NCBI RefSeq assembly: GCF_002086635.1
Contig: NZ_MVHD01000003.1
Location: 62,001 to 126,000, forward strand
Origin: Mycobacterium alsense
GTDB taxonomy: Bacteria; Actinomycetota; Actinomycetes; Mycobacteriales; Mycobacteriaceae
Reading direction: 5' to 3'
Length of the DNA stretch: 64,000 nucleotides
The translations under genes were made by a program, and so were the position numbers. Positions within the stretch are counted from its first letter, which is position 1. Each line of letters opens with the position of its first letter. The notes beneath the pieces are model-generated. The model saw nothing but the letters and a program-made list of their open reading frames with translations. It searched no databases and had not been told where the DNA came from. Shown here in pieces: positions 31,981 to 41,600 of the stretch.

Positions 31981-33138
31981 CTATGGATGGTTTGGCGTGT
32001 CCGGTTCCTGTCCGTTCGCCTGGTTCGCGGCGGATCCGTGGAGCCGGTCGAGGTTCGTGGCTACCTGGTCGAGTTCGTCTGAGTAGAGGTCGCTGTAGAT
32101 GTTCGCGGTGACGGTCGGCGTGGAGTGCCCCATCGTTTTCTGGACGTAGCGGAGGTCAGCGCCGGATGCCCGGGCCAGGCTGGCGTAGGTGTGGCGTAGG
32201 TCGTGAATCGTCAAGGGCGCCAGTTGTGTGTTCTGAAGTGCTCGGGACCAGTGGGTGTGGCGGCGCCAGTTGTTGGATCGAAGAAAGCCGCCGTTCGGTG
32301 AGGTGACCGCCTGCTCGTCCGGCGCACGGCCAATGACCCGCGGTTTGAGAGCGTCGATGACGACTTGGGGGAGCGGCACGGCTCGCACCGCGGCACGCGT
32401 CTTCGGCGGGCCGACAACGATGCGGCCTTCGACCTCCGGTGCTGCCTGGCGGACATAGAGCCGACGGGCTGTGAGGTCCACATCACCGACGCGCAAGCCG
32501 ACGAGCTCGGACCAACGGAGGCCTGTGTAGGCGAGGATCGTCACGATGTCGCCTTGGTCGCCGCAGGCCGCCGCGAGGGCGGCTACTTCGGTGGCTGTGA
32601 GGTAGCGATGGCGGTCCCGCGCGGGTAATCGGCCTGCCGAGCAGCCCCGTGCGGGGTTGGCATGGATTCGTCCGTCCTCGCGCGCCAGTTCGAGGATGGA
32701 CCGCAGAAGCCTGAGAGTGGACATCTTTGCCCACGGACCTACCTTCAAGCCGTCGATGAACCTTTGGATGTCTTTCCGGGTGATTTCGTAGACGGGCAGG
32801 TGTCCAAACCGCGGGCTGATGCGCAGCTCCCAATGTTGGGTGTAGCCGCTCCACGTCTTCTCTGACACCGCTGGCTCTTTGGACGCTGCGAATTGGTCCC
32901 AGATGCGGGTCAGGGTGATGCGACCCAGGCGTGGGTCGAATCGACGGCCGCCCGTGGCAGCTTCGCCGTCTCGGTCGGCTTTGAAGGCACGTGCTTCTCG
33001 CAAACTTGCGAATGTCGACGACGTTTCGACCCAGCCCGACGGGGAGTCTGGATCACGTACCAGGTAGCGCACTTGGTAGCGCGGTTGACCGGCGGAGTTG
33101 ATCCGCTTGCGGATGCCACGGGGCACCGAGCCGGCCAC
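31981..33138 (-). CDS. int: Tyrosine site-specific integrase
   Basis: A 385-residue phage-type tyrosine recombinase. Catalytic residues are Arg208 (TGLRWSEL), His312 and Arg315 (HDLRHTY), His338 (GHSTP) and Tyr348 (ANIYSD); residues ~75-165 form the core-binding SAM-like domain. It sits 33 bases from the tRNA-Phe end, the usual place of a tRNA-targeting integrase. Its GTG start immediately follows the xis stop. Confidence 0.95.
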   Translation of the reverse strand: MAGSVPRGIRKRINSAGQPRYQVRYLVRDPDSPSGWVETSSTFASLREARAFKADRDGEAATGGRRFDPRLGRITLTRIWDQFAASKEPAVSEKTWSGYTQHWELRISPRFGHLPVYEITRKDIQRFIDGLKVGPWAKMSTLRLLRSILELAREDGRIHANPARGCSAGRLPARDRHRYLTATEVAALAAACGDQGDIVTILAYTGLRWSELVGLRVGDVDLTARRLYVRQAAPEVEGRIVVGPPKTRAAVRAVPLPQVVIDALKPRVIGRAPDEQAVTSPNGGFLRSNNWRRHTHWSRALQNTQLAPLTIHDLRHTYASLARASGADLRYVQKTMGHSTPTVTANIYSDLYSDELDQVATNLDRLHGSAANQANGQEPDTPNHP

Positions 33139-33372
33139 TTAGCGCCGCACCTTGCGGAGCCATGCGCGGACTTCCGCTGCGTCCCAACGCCTTACGCGAT
33201 CAGACAACGTGTAACACGGTGGTCCCACGTCGTCACCGTGGTCGCGCAGTGCGCCCCATCGGCTGACGGTCGCAGCCGAAACGCCGAGCAGTTCGGCCAC
33301 CTGCTCTGCTGTCAGCAGCTCGGGAAACGTCGCTATCGCGGTGACGGTGGTGTTGGTGCTGAGAGTCGTCAT
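33139..33372 (-). CDS. xis: Excisionase-type HTH protein
   Basis: A 77-residue protein with a MerR/excisionase winged helix: LLTAEQVAELLGVSAATVSRW, then a wing with PPCYTLSDRVRRW and a final basic helix. It directly precedes int with no gap, the standard xis-int pair that excises the element. Confidence 0.85.
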   Translation of the reverse strand: MTTLSTNTTVTAIATFPELLTAEQVAELLGVSAATVSRWGALRDHGDDVGPPCYTLSDRVRRWDAAEVRAWLRKVRR

Positions 33373-33381
33373 GCCGATGGC

Positions 33382-34710
33382 TCAATTCTCCGTCGGACCC
33401 GGGTGAATCTGACTTGCTAGTCCGTATTCGTCTGCAACAGAACGAATTAGCGAGTCAGGCCAGTAGTCGGCACGTACCCGCATCGTTGAGCCGTCTTCGT
33501 CAATAACGTAGCCGGTGCCGGGCTCATCAGGGCTGATGCGGTGTGCAGGAGCGGCATCGGCGAGACCTTCACCCAGGACCATCGCGACCTCCTCGCGTGA
33601 ACGTAGACGCAACGCAACGGTCTGGGTAAACAACCCGCGCATGGGCAGGATTTCCTTACGAGGGTCCTGCATGAACGCGGCGACCACGATGCCGACGGCC
33701 CTGCCCTTTGTCAGGATGCGCGAAAGCGAGGCAGCGACTTGCTTCTTGAGGGCCGGGTCGGTCATGTAAGCGGTCAAGCCCGCCAATTCGTCGATGAGCA
33801 GCACGACGAGGGGCTCGGCTGTGCTCGGTGTATGCGAACGTGCCCGGCCGGCCATCCTGCGGCCACGGGTGTCTAGTAGCTTCTCCAAGTCGGCCAACAG
33901 TTTCGCGGCCTCGGCCTCGGTCGTCGCAACTTTGGTGAACAAGGGGGAACCGACTGACACTTCGATCCCATATTTGAGATCTACGGCAAGCAGCCGAACG
34001 GTTCCTGACTTAACGGCTGGGGCCAGTCCGCCGGCGATGCCCCAAAAGATCGAGCCCTTGCCCGCGCCCGAGCACCCAACGGTGAGGGTGTGGAGGCCAC
34101 CGACCTGCAGAATCCAGGCCGACCCGTTCTGGCGCCGGCCAATCTCAACAGCCGTCGGTTCGGCGCTGATCGGCTGTGTAGCAGTTTCAACAGCTGACAG
34201 CTGTTCTCGCATAACGAATTCCATGCGAACCGTGCCTGGGGCAACCACCGTCGAGCGTGCAGAATGCGCGCCGACAGCGTCACGGATTGCGGGGACCGCC
34301 TTTTCGAGGTCGTCCACCGTCTGGCCGGTCCGCGTGCGGACGGTCATGCGCAGACAGTGGTCGGACATGCTCACGCCGAGAAGGCGAGGATGAGTCCAGA
34401 CGGTCTTTGTGGTTTCCTTGCCCTGCATGTCTTTACGAGTGACGCGCTTCGAGGTTGACAGGCCGCAGGCCTTGGCGACTCGCGGCCAGGAGGTCATTCC
34501 CCATAACAGCCAGCGGGCCTGCCTTGCTGAGGCCCCAAAGTAGCGCTCGTATGTGGCAGGCGATTGCAGCCGCCAGACCACGAGCGCAAGCGTGACGATG
34601 ACGACCGCCCCGACGACCCATATGGCGCCGAGGGTTAGGAGGTGCGTGATGTGAAAGAGGTCGATCCCGCCGTCGGGATCGGGAATCGACTGCGGGCCGT
34701 AGGGATTCAT
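33382..34710 (-). CDS. traB: FtsK/SpoIIIE-family DNA translocase (TraB-type conjugation protein)
   Basis: A 442-residue protein with one N-terminal membrane helix (~21-48), Walker A GCSGAGKGS at 212-220 and Walker B VVLLIDEL at 302-309. In AICEs a single hexameric TraB moves double-stranded DNA between mycelia or cells, which replaces a secretion system. Its ATG overlaps the stop of the upstream pra-like gene by 4 bases. The C-terminus (SDEPGTGYVIDEDG) may contact the DNA transfer site; this is inference. Confidence 0.88.
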   Translation of the reverse strand: MNPYGPQSIPDPDGGIDLFHITHLLTLGAIWVVGAVVIVTLALVVWRLQSPATYERYFGASARQARWLLWGMTSWPRVAKACGLSTSKRVTRKDMQGKETTKTVWTHPRLLGVSMSDHCLRMTVRTRTGQTVDDLEKAVPAIRDAVGAHSARSTVVAPGTVRMEFVMREQLSAVETATQPISAEPTAVEIGRRQNGSAWILQVGGLHTLTVGCSGAGKGSIFWGIAGGLAPAVKSGTVRLLAVDLKYGIEVSVGSPLFTKVATTEAEAAKLLADLEKLLDTRGRRMAGRARSHTPSTAEPLVVLLIDELAGLTAYMTDPALKKQVAASLSRILTKGRAVGIVVAAFMQDPRKEILPMRGLFTQTVALRLRSREEVAMVLGEGLADAAPAHRISPDEPGTGYVIDEDGSTMRVRADYWPDSLIRSVADEYGLASQIHPGPTEN

Positions 34711-35129
34711 GCCGACGCCCGACCCGGCGCTGACGATCCTGCCTTACCTGTGTCGGCGGTCATGCTGGCAGCTCTAAACGACCACGCGATACGACCGGAC
34801 TCGCCCGAACGGTCGACGTACGGCAACACGGACAGCTCTTCGAAAACCACTGGAGTGAAGGGCATTCCGCTCTCATTTGTGGGACACACAGGCTGCTTTG
34901 GTGTCACGAACTTGACCGTGACGGTGCGCGCTCTTTTACTTGCGGCCGGATCGCCATCGAGGACTTCCACCTGCCATAACGGCTGGCCGGATTCTCGGTC
35001 AGTCGCCTGAACCTTGTTGTCCTTCGTTGACCGCTCGTAGTCGATCACGGCCGTCACGTCGGACACCAAGAACGCTCGGTGGGGGAAAACTTGCTGGTGG
35101 GGCACCTTCAGCCACTTTGGCACAGACAT
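34707..35129 (-). CDS. pra: Pra-like activator of AICE replication, integration and excision
   Basis: A 140-residue soluble protein. The motifs VFPHRAFLVSDV, ERSTKDNKVQATDRESGQPL and RIAWSFRAASM recur in proteins annotated as plasmid replication, integration and excision activators in actinomycetes. In pSAM2, Pra switches on rep, xis and int. The ATG at 35129 has GGAAGG 6 bases upstream. It heads the pra-traB-xis-int run and lies downstream of candidate GntR operators. Confidence 0.72.
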   Translation of the reverse strand: MSVPKWLKVPHQQVFPHRAFLVSDVTAVIDYERSTKDNKVQATDRESGQPLWQVEVLDGDPAASKRARTVTVKFVTPKQPVCPTNESGMPFTPVVFEELSVLPYVDRSGESGRIAWSFRAASMTADTGKAGSSAPGRASA

Positions 35130-35153
35130 AGCGAACCTTCCTATGGGAACTGC

Positions 35154-35188
35154 TCTAGACAAGTAGCAGCATACATAGACGTCTAGAG
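35154..35188. promoter_or_regulatory. Candidate KorSA-like operator upstream of pra
   Basis: TCTAGACAAGT at 35154-35164 is the exact reverse complement of ACTTGTCTAGA at 36026-36036 in front of the gntR gene. A second half-site, the palindrome TAGACGTCTA, is at 35176-35185. The shared word in front of both the repressor and the transfer operon suggests that the GntR protein binds here. Confidence 0.6.
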
Positions 35189-35230
35189 GAGTGCAACTGT
35201 TGACGGGCGATTCGTCACTGCTGGCGGGAG

Positions 35231-36010
35231 TCAGCGAGCCGAGAACTCGTATTCGAGCAGGTAAGCGGAAGCGACCTTCACGGTGTCGCAGACTTCGACC
35301 GCCACGTCGTCGGTGTCGTACGCGGTCCGGACCACCGTCAGTACGGGGACCCCTGGCTCTAGCTCAAGCTGCCGCCGTTCTTCAGGTGTCGGCATCCGGG
35401 CTCCGACTTCCTCGGCGAAGCGCGCGAGTAAATGGCCACCTTCTTCCAAGCGTGCGTAGATGCCACCAGGTCCGGTATCCACCTGCTCGATCTTCGTACC
35501 TACGGCGAACGGCGCGGGGATGTACGAGACCGCAGTCTCAATGGGGCGGCCATCCGCCAGGTAACGCCTCGACCGCACGACAACTTCATCGTCGGCCGAT
35601 AAGCGAAGGCGCTCAGCGACAAGCGAATCCGGCTTCTCGCGGGTTACAACAATGTTGTCGACTTGGGGCGAGTAACCGGACTTCTCCGCTTCGACAGTGA
35701 ATGCCGCTTGGCCCTCAGCGCGATGCTGCCGGGCGAATCGATCTGACGCCAGCCTTCGGATCTGAGGCATCGGGCGAACGAAGACTCCACGGCCGTGTTC
35801 CGAGATAATCAGTCCTTCGGAACGGAGCTCCTGCACGGCCTGCCTGACTGTCATGCGAGCCACTCCGAAATGCTCGATCAACTCCTTCTCGGACGGCAGC
35901 CGCTCTCCAGGGCCAAGCCGATTGGAAATAATCGCGTCCCGCAACATCGCCGCGATCTGCCGATATGGCGGTTTGTCCTCCGCGCGATCGACCTGTCCGA
36001 GTTCCAGCAC
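35231..36010 (-). CDS. GntR/HutC-family repressor (KorSA-like)
   Basis: A 259-residue regulator with an N-terminal winged helix (LPSEKELIEHFGVARMTVRQ) and a UTRA ligand domain. In pSAM2, the GntR-type KorSA represses pra and so keeps the element quiet. Its place between pra and the Nudix gene matches that arrangement. The ligand is not evident. Confidence 0.85.
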   Translation of the reverse strand: MLELGQVDRAEDKPPYRQIAAMLRDAIISNRLGPGERLPSEKELIEHFGVARMTVRQAVQELRSEGLIISEHGRGVFVRPMPQIRRLASDRFARQHRAEGQAAFTVEAEKSGYSPQVDNIVVTREKPDSLVAERLRLSADDEVVVRSRRYLADGRPIETAVSYIPAPFAVGTKIEQVDTGPGGIYARLEEGGHLLARFAEEVGARMPTPEERRQLELEPGVPVLTVVRTAYDTDDVAVEVCDTVKVASAYLLEYEFSAR

Positions 36011-36025
36011 AGCCAGCCTTTCATC

Positions 36026-36047
36026 ACTTGTCTAGACGACTAGTCTA
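36026..36047. promoter_or_regulatory. Candidate operator between gntR and the Nudix gene
   Basis: ACTTGTCTAGA (36026-36036) overlaps TAGAC-N5-GTCTA (36033-36047). It lies between the divergent gntR and Nudix genes, which would allow self-control and control of both. A looser copy (GCTAGACAGCAGACAAGT) occurs at 36541-36558 after the Nudix gene. Confidence 0.55.
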
Positions 36048-36100
36048 TAGGCTGAGTCAACCGCGTCAGTCGTACCGACATCGAACAAGGGAGACGAGCG

Positions 36101-36529
36101 ATGTCAACTACGCCGAAACACTCGGTCAGTGTCGCCGGCATCGTCGTCCGGGATGATGACCGCGTTCTCGTCATCAGGCGAGACGACACCGGCCATTGGG
36201 AGGCGCCCGGTGGCGTGCTCGAACTGGAGGAATCCTTCGAGGACGGTGTGCGGCGCGAAGTCGTCGAAGAAACCGGTTTGACGGTCGTGGTGGAACGCCT
36301 CACTGGAGTTTACAAGAACCTCACCCATGGGATTGTCGCTCTGGTCTACCGCTGCCGTCCTGCCGATGGAGACGCTCACTCGACTGCCGAAGCACGCGAA
36401 GTTCGTTGGATGACCAGGGACGAGGTTGAAGCGGCGATGAACCCTGCCTTCGCCGTTCGCGTTCTAGACGCTTTCGACAAAGACGCGCATTCGCGGGCCC
36501 ACGATGGAGTCAACCTCGTATCGCGTTAG
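36101..36529 (+). CDS. pif: Nudix hydrolase, Pif-like immunity protein
   Basis: A 142-residue Nudix protein with a complete Nudix box at 38-60 (Gly38, Glu44, Arg52-Glu53, Glu56-Glu57, Gly59), so it should be catalytically active on a nucleoside-diphosphate-linked substrate. In pSAM2 the Nudix protein Pif blocks redundant transfer into cells that already carry the element. Its place next to the GntR gene fits. It is the only plus-strand gene inside the element. Confidence 0.8.
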   Translation: MSTTPKHSVSVAGIVVRDDDRVLVIRRDDTGHWEAPGGVLELEESFEDGVRREVVEETGLTVVVERLTGVYKNLTHGIVALVYRCRPADGDAHSTAEAREVRWMTRDEVEAAMNPAFAVRVLDAFDKDAHSRAHDGVNLVSR

Positions 36530-36598
36530 TTGCTGGCTAGGCTAGACAGCAGACAAGTCCCAGATGGGTTGCCGCCGTGCGGATTCTCTTTACGGAAA

Positions 36599-37426
36599 TC
36601 AAGAAGAGTCCCTGCTCGCTAGATCTGCGATCGCCGCCTGAAGCACCTTGTCAGCCATCTCGGCTGTGAACATGCGCGGTGTGAAGTTCTCCCGGATCTG
36701 TTGCCGTGGGTGAATGTAGTTGCGGAAGTCGCGAACTGCGTGGGCGTGTTTGAGCACATCTTCACCGACCAGTCCGAGTTCGCGGGACACATCGATGAGA
36801 TTTTGCAGGGTCCATTCGCCAAACGGTTTCACGCTGCCTTCCTTGATGGGTGCCGCCGTCGCCTGGTTGAATTCCTTCGGGTGGCTCTCAGCAACGGCAA
36901 AAAGCAGGCCTTCGAGAGTGCTGCCGCATAGGAAGATCACCGCAAGCGGAGCTCGAGCTCTCAGGCATAGTTCAATCTCCTGTCTCCGTTGCTCAATGAC
37001 TTCCTGGAAGGTCAAGGGAACCGGGACGGCGCTCAGATCGATGTTGCCGAGATCCTTGTCTAGAAATGCTATTTCGTCGGCGCTGGGTACCAAATCATCG
37101 GGGATCAGCACCTTCAGCTCCGCCATGGCTTGTTCGTAAATGGTCTGGTCTTCTGGTGAAAGTCCGTTGCTCATCAGTTGGCTTGTCCGCCAGCGGTCAA
37201 GCATCTCCATCATCAGCGTTGCAACCGTCTCATCGCTCTCACGTTGCCAGAACGACCGGAGGCGAACAGCTTTCGAACCATCTGGATACTTCTTGTCAAC
37301 ATCGATCCCGACGCTGGTGAGGATGAAGTCCTGAAAGGTGGCGTTGGTGAAATCGAGCACGTAACCAGTCCGCATGTTCAACAGGTGCTCAAGCTTCTGC
37401 TTCGTGGGGTTCTTCAGGTTTGCCAT
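36599..37426 (-). CDS. HEPN-like protein, last gene of the defence operon
   Basis: A 275-residue protein I do not recognise as a named family. An all-helical C-terminal part (from ~150) contains AVRDFRNYIHPRQQ, where Arg-x6-His and the RNxxHP context resemble the HEPN ribonuclease motif. The N-terminus (KNPTKQKLEHLLNMRTGYVLDF) recurs at the start of uncharacterised proteins found with defence loci. It begins 4 bases after the AlbA_2 gene stop, so it is co-translated with the helicase-methylase-ATPase set. An RNase effector is inference. Confidence 0.6.
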   Translation of the reverse strand: MANLKNPTKQKLEHLLNMRTGYVLDFTNATFQDFILTSVGIDVDKKYPDGSKAVRLRSFWQRESDETVATLMMEMLDRWRTSQLMSNGLSPEDQTIYEQAMAELKVLIPDDLVPSADEIAFLDKDLGNIDLSAVPVPLTFQEVIEQRRQEIELCLRARAPLAVIFLCGSTLEGLLFAVAESHPKEFNQATAAPIKEGSVKPFGEWTLQNLIDVSRELGLVGEDVLKHAHAVRDFRNYIHPRQQIRENFTPRMFTAEMADKVLQAAIADLASRDSS

Positions 37427-37430
37427 TGGC

Positions 37431-38681
37431 CTATTCCCGGTTATCCCGGTCCGGAGGGCAGATCATCAATACGTTCGAGATCCCACCTTGGTTCACGCAG
37501 TCCTGGGCAAGGTCATGGACATGCCAGAAGTAGTCCAAGGCAGGTTCGATGGCGTTCACTGTCGTCTCGACGGGTGTGTAGTGGTGCAGAGGCGTTGATA
37601 CGCCGTCGTAGGTGTAGCCTTGCGTGTCCTTCGTCAGGATCATTAGAGGGTTCCCGCCAGACCACGCGATCCCCAACCGCACGTCGTACTCATCATTGCC
37701 GGTAGCTTCCGCCGTGGTTCTGATGAGCGCCATCACGTCGGCGATCGCGCACTCGATGGCAGAAGACTCGACTTCCCAACCTTCGAAATAGCCGTCCCTC
37801 GTACGGTGCCCGCCAACCGCGGTCGCCAACGTGACTGAGCCATCGTCGTGGATGCTCGCCCACGACTCTTTCCATATCGATGAGTCGCCGGTAGCCGTGT
37901 TTACCGCGACCCAACGGCGTAGTCCGGGCCGGGGATTGAGTCGGTCCACGCTCTCGAGCGGGTGGATGCCGCCCCGTCCGGCATACGTCAATGCCAAGTG
38001 CTCGGCCTTTGACAGCACTTCCCGAGCGGCTTCGCGACTCAGGCGATCCTTGAAGCGGGGGATGCGAGGGCGCGCGACCGCGATCAGCCATGAACGAGTA
38101 TCGGTGTCCCTCCCCGCGGCTGCTTCGCTGAGCAACGTATCCAGTGCCTCTTTGGCATGGCGGCGCTCGTCGAACCGCGCGCGGTACATCGCCTCGATCT
38201 GTCGTTCTTTCATCCACACCGTGTCCGAGTCGTTACGGACAGGTGCGGCAAAGTATTCGTTCTTATAGGTGAGATGTGGACCGTCAACGCTCGCGGGAAC
38301 CTCAACCACGACAGCACGATTCCCCTCGGCGCCGAGCCGGAGCACGTTCAGACCGAATACGGGCGGGGTGATAGCGGTGATCGCGGCGCTGCGCAGGGAA
38401 CGCTCGTATGCCTCATCCACCTCACCGACATCGAGTCGCTCGGTTGCTGCCTTCTGTGTCTCACGAATGCCGTAGACGATCACACCGCCGCCGCTGTTGG
38501 CCATCGCCGCTACGTCCTTCGGGAAGTCGGTCTGCGAAAGTCCCTTCGCGGGGGGTAACTCAGACTTCCAGTCCAGACCATCGGTTTCCGCCACACCGGC
38601 CGCGACTGCGTCGTTGAGCAGCTCGTCAGTCAATGGTCCAGGCGCGACTCCGAGAGCACGGTGGAGTTCTGTGAAGCTCAT
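37431..38681 (-). CDS. AlbA_2/Schlafen-type putative nucleic-acid-binding protein
   Basis: A 416-residue protein with an N-terminal Schlafen AlbA_2 domain: LDWKSELPP at ~36, then DVAAMANSGGGVIVYGIRE. The C-terminal ~220 residues are unassigned. AlbA_2 domains bind nucleic acid or nucleotide and occur in many defence genes. Its ATG overlaps the ATPase gene stop by 4 bases. This gene is not part of the minimal helicase-methylase-ATPase trio and may supply the effector or sensor. Confidence 0.75.
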   Translation of the reverse strand: MSFTELHRALGVAPGPLTDELLNDAVAAGVAETDGLDWKSELPPAKGLSQTDFPKDVAAMANSGGGVIVYGIRETQKAATERLDVGEVDEAYERSLRSAAITAITPPVFGLNVLRLGAEGNRAVVVEVPASVDGPHLTYKNEYFAAPVRNDSDTVWMKERQIEAMYRARFDERRHAKEALDTLLSEAAAGRDTDTRSWLIAVARPRIPRFKDRLSREAAREVLSKAEHLALTYAGRGGIHPLESVDRLNPRPGLRRWVAVNTATGDSSIWKESWASIHDDGSVTLATAVGGHRTRDGYFEGWEVESSAIECAIADVMALIRTTAEATGNDEYDVRLGIAWSGGNPLMILTKDTQGYTYDGVSTPLHHYTPVETTVNAIEPALDYFWHVHDLAQDCVNQGGISNVLMICPPDRDNRE

Positions 38682-41600
38682 GTCTCCTCGAAGCCCGACT
38701 GGTCAAACTTCAAGGTCTGAGCGTTCTCGGACACGGTGCGGATTTTGCTGTCGTCAAAGCCAGCCGTGTCGGTTGCTTCAATTTCGACCTTCACCACGAG
38801 TTTGGTGCCGGTATCGCGAAGATGGGCGATGATCTCCTCGGCGACGTTCTTGAAGTCGAGTGCGATCTTGTCGGCGCTGAGTGTCTTGACTCCATAGAAG
38901 CGGGTCTTGGGGGGAGGGAAGGCGATGTCGACGGGCGGCTTCGGTGTCTTGTCGGTGTCGACGGCCGGCGTGGCATCGTCACCGGTATCGGGTGTTTGCG
39001 TCACTTCGGTTTGGCGTTGCGTGGCGGCGACGTCAGGCCGCACCAGTAGCAGGGAGTCGGTTGCGGCCGGCGCGGCGCCCTTGTCGTCGGGGGTCCATAG
39101 CCCGATGTAGCGGCCAGCCGCCTCGTCGAAACCCGTTGCCAGGGCGAAGGCGTCGGTCTGCCAGATCATCGGCATGTCGACGATGCCCTCATCGAGCACC
39201 CGCCGGTCGCGCAGCCTTGGCATGTAGGGGTACTGGCTGTAGAGCCGCCACAGCGACCCCAGCGACACGTGCCCGTCCTTCCAGATCTGGGGCACCTTGC
39301 GGATCGCCAGCCGGACGGTCGCGGCGGCTTGGCGGGTCGATAGGTCGCCGTCGCTGCCGAGCCGGCGCGAAACTCGTTCGGCCAATGAGGTGGACTGGCC
39401 TTCGACTTTGGTCTCGCGGATGACGAACGGCGCGCCCGGGTCGGGCTGGGTCGGGACGAGCGCCCAGGTGAACGTCTGCAGCAGCCGCGACGCGACGGTC
39501 TGTTCGGCTTGAGCCTGGCGCTGCGTCGCCTGGTTCTTTTGGTTCTGCGTCAGGTCCAGGTCGGCCTCGCTGGCGAGCACGTGGCTCCAGCCGAGGTAGT
39601 CGCGTGTGGCGTTGTCGAGCTCTTCCAGCCGGGCATCGTCGGCGGCGAGGTAGACCAGCGTGTTGCGGTGGGTGCGGTTGGCGCTGCCGCGGTGTTCGGT
39701 CGCCTTGTGCGCGAAATCCTTTGCGGCCGAGTCGGTTCCCCGCTTGTGGGCGACCTTCGGGTGCAGGATGACCAGTCGCGCCTCGTCGGTGTCGGGGATG
39801 TCGGCGTTGGACTCCGGGCAGACGTGCACGCCGGCAAAATCGCCCCTGGTCTTGGCCTGTCCCTGCAGTCGGCGCACGATCTCGGCCCACACGTCCTCCT
39901 TGTGCAACCGCTCGGCTTGGTCCTTGGCGGTGCGGGTGATGTTGGCCTGCAGGTCATACCAGTACTTGCCGGAGCCGGAGTAGAAGTAGGTGGCCCGGTC
40001 GCCGAGTTGGGTGAGTGCCGCGTGGAAGTTGCCCGGGACATCGCCGGGCACGGCGGTGCCCAAGAACACTCGTTGAGTCTCCAACCCTTTGTGTGCGGAC
40101 CCGATGGTCGGGGCTGCTCCGAAGAAAACGGTGCGGGCCAGACGTTTGGTGAGTGATCGCTGCCCGAACAGCGGCTTTGCCTTGTCGATGCGTGCGGGTT
40201 CGGAGTTCGCGCCGTCGACGTCGGCGTCGATGATCGCCTTCCACGAATCCTGCAGGTACTGCGTGAGTTCGGAGTTCACGTTCGCGGTGGCCAGTGGAAT
40301 CGATCCAGGCATGATCAGCGGGCTCGCGTCCTCGCCGGTCCAAAGCGCGTGGATGACGGTGCTCATCAGCCGCAGCACGCCGCGGGTGCGCTGGAACCGC
40401 TCCAGTGATGACCACTCCTCGTAGAGTCGGTCGAACAGCTCAGGGTGGATCGGATAGGTCCGCTTGATCCGCTCTTCGTATGCCGTGTCGCGGGATTCGC
40501 GGGGGAAGTCGTCGCCGTACTTGCGATACATCTCCACGTAACCCCGGGCGGTGGCGCCGATCGCCGCCAGCGCCGCAGCATCGGGCTGCTTGAAAAGGCG
40601 CTGCCGCACAATCTGGTACGCCTCGGCCGAGGAAGCGGGCCGCCATTGATCGGCGACGCGACGCACGACGTTCTGCAGCCGCTTGAGCGCCTCCAGGCCG
40701 TGCGCGCCGCCGACCTCCTCGGCGTTGCCGGCGACGATCTTATCGGGATCGTCACCGCTCTCCGATGCGGGAATCGAAATCACCAGCAGCACACCGGAAG
40801 TGCCCTTGGCAGCTTCCGTCAGCGACTGCGCGAAGGTGAACTGATCGTCGAATGTACCGCCAGCCAGGTCATCGCGGCCAACGAGCGACCGGGCATAGGC
40901 CACCCACTCGTCGATCAGGATGACCGCCGGGGCGTAGCTGGCGAGAAGCTCGTGTAGCGCCTTGCCGGGATGCGTGCGGTCGGCATCGGCCTTGGCCACC
41001 AACGCATATCCCTTCGGTCCGCCGAGCTGCCAAGCGAGTTCGCCCCACATGGTGTTGACGTGTGTGCCGTCGTCGTGCATGAGACCGGAGGGGCTGAAAT
41101 GGTTGCCCACAATGGCGACCCGGTTGACCGTCGCGCTGGTGTACCCGTTCGCCGTCAGCAGGTCCTGTGTGTCCTGCGGGAACGAGCTGACAGGAAGACC
41201 GGAGGCGACGTGCCACAGCGCGAGCATCGAGTGGGTCTTGCCGCCACCAAAGTTGGTCTGCAAGTTGATCACCGGCGGCGCGTTGTCGTCACCGGATAGC
41301 CTGCGGACAGCTCGTCCGATCAAGTCGCTCAGGCCTTCGGTGAGATACGTCCGCTTGAAGAACTCGACGGGGTCGGCATAGCCCGAGTCCTGTTCGCCCC
41401 CGAAGGCGACCTTGTACAAGTCGGCAGCGAACTCGGAGGCAGCGAAATTCCCGGTCGCGACGTCGTCATGTGGTGCCAGCACTTCGCGCCAGGGCTTCAG
41501 GCCGGCGGCTTCGGGGTTGTCGACCGCGGCTTTGAGGACCTTCTTGTCGTCCTTATCGGCGGTCACCCGGCGGAGATTCAACCGGATGTTGCGTACTTCG

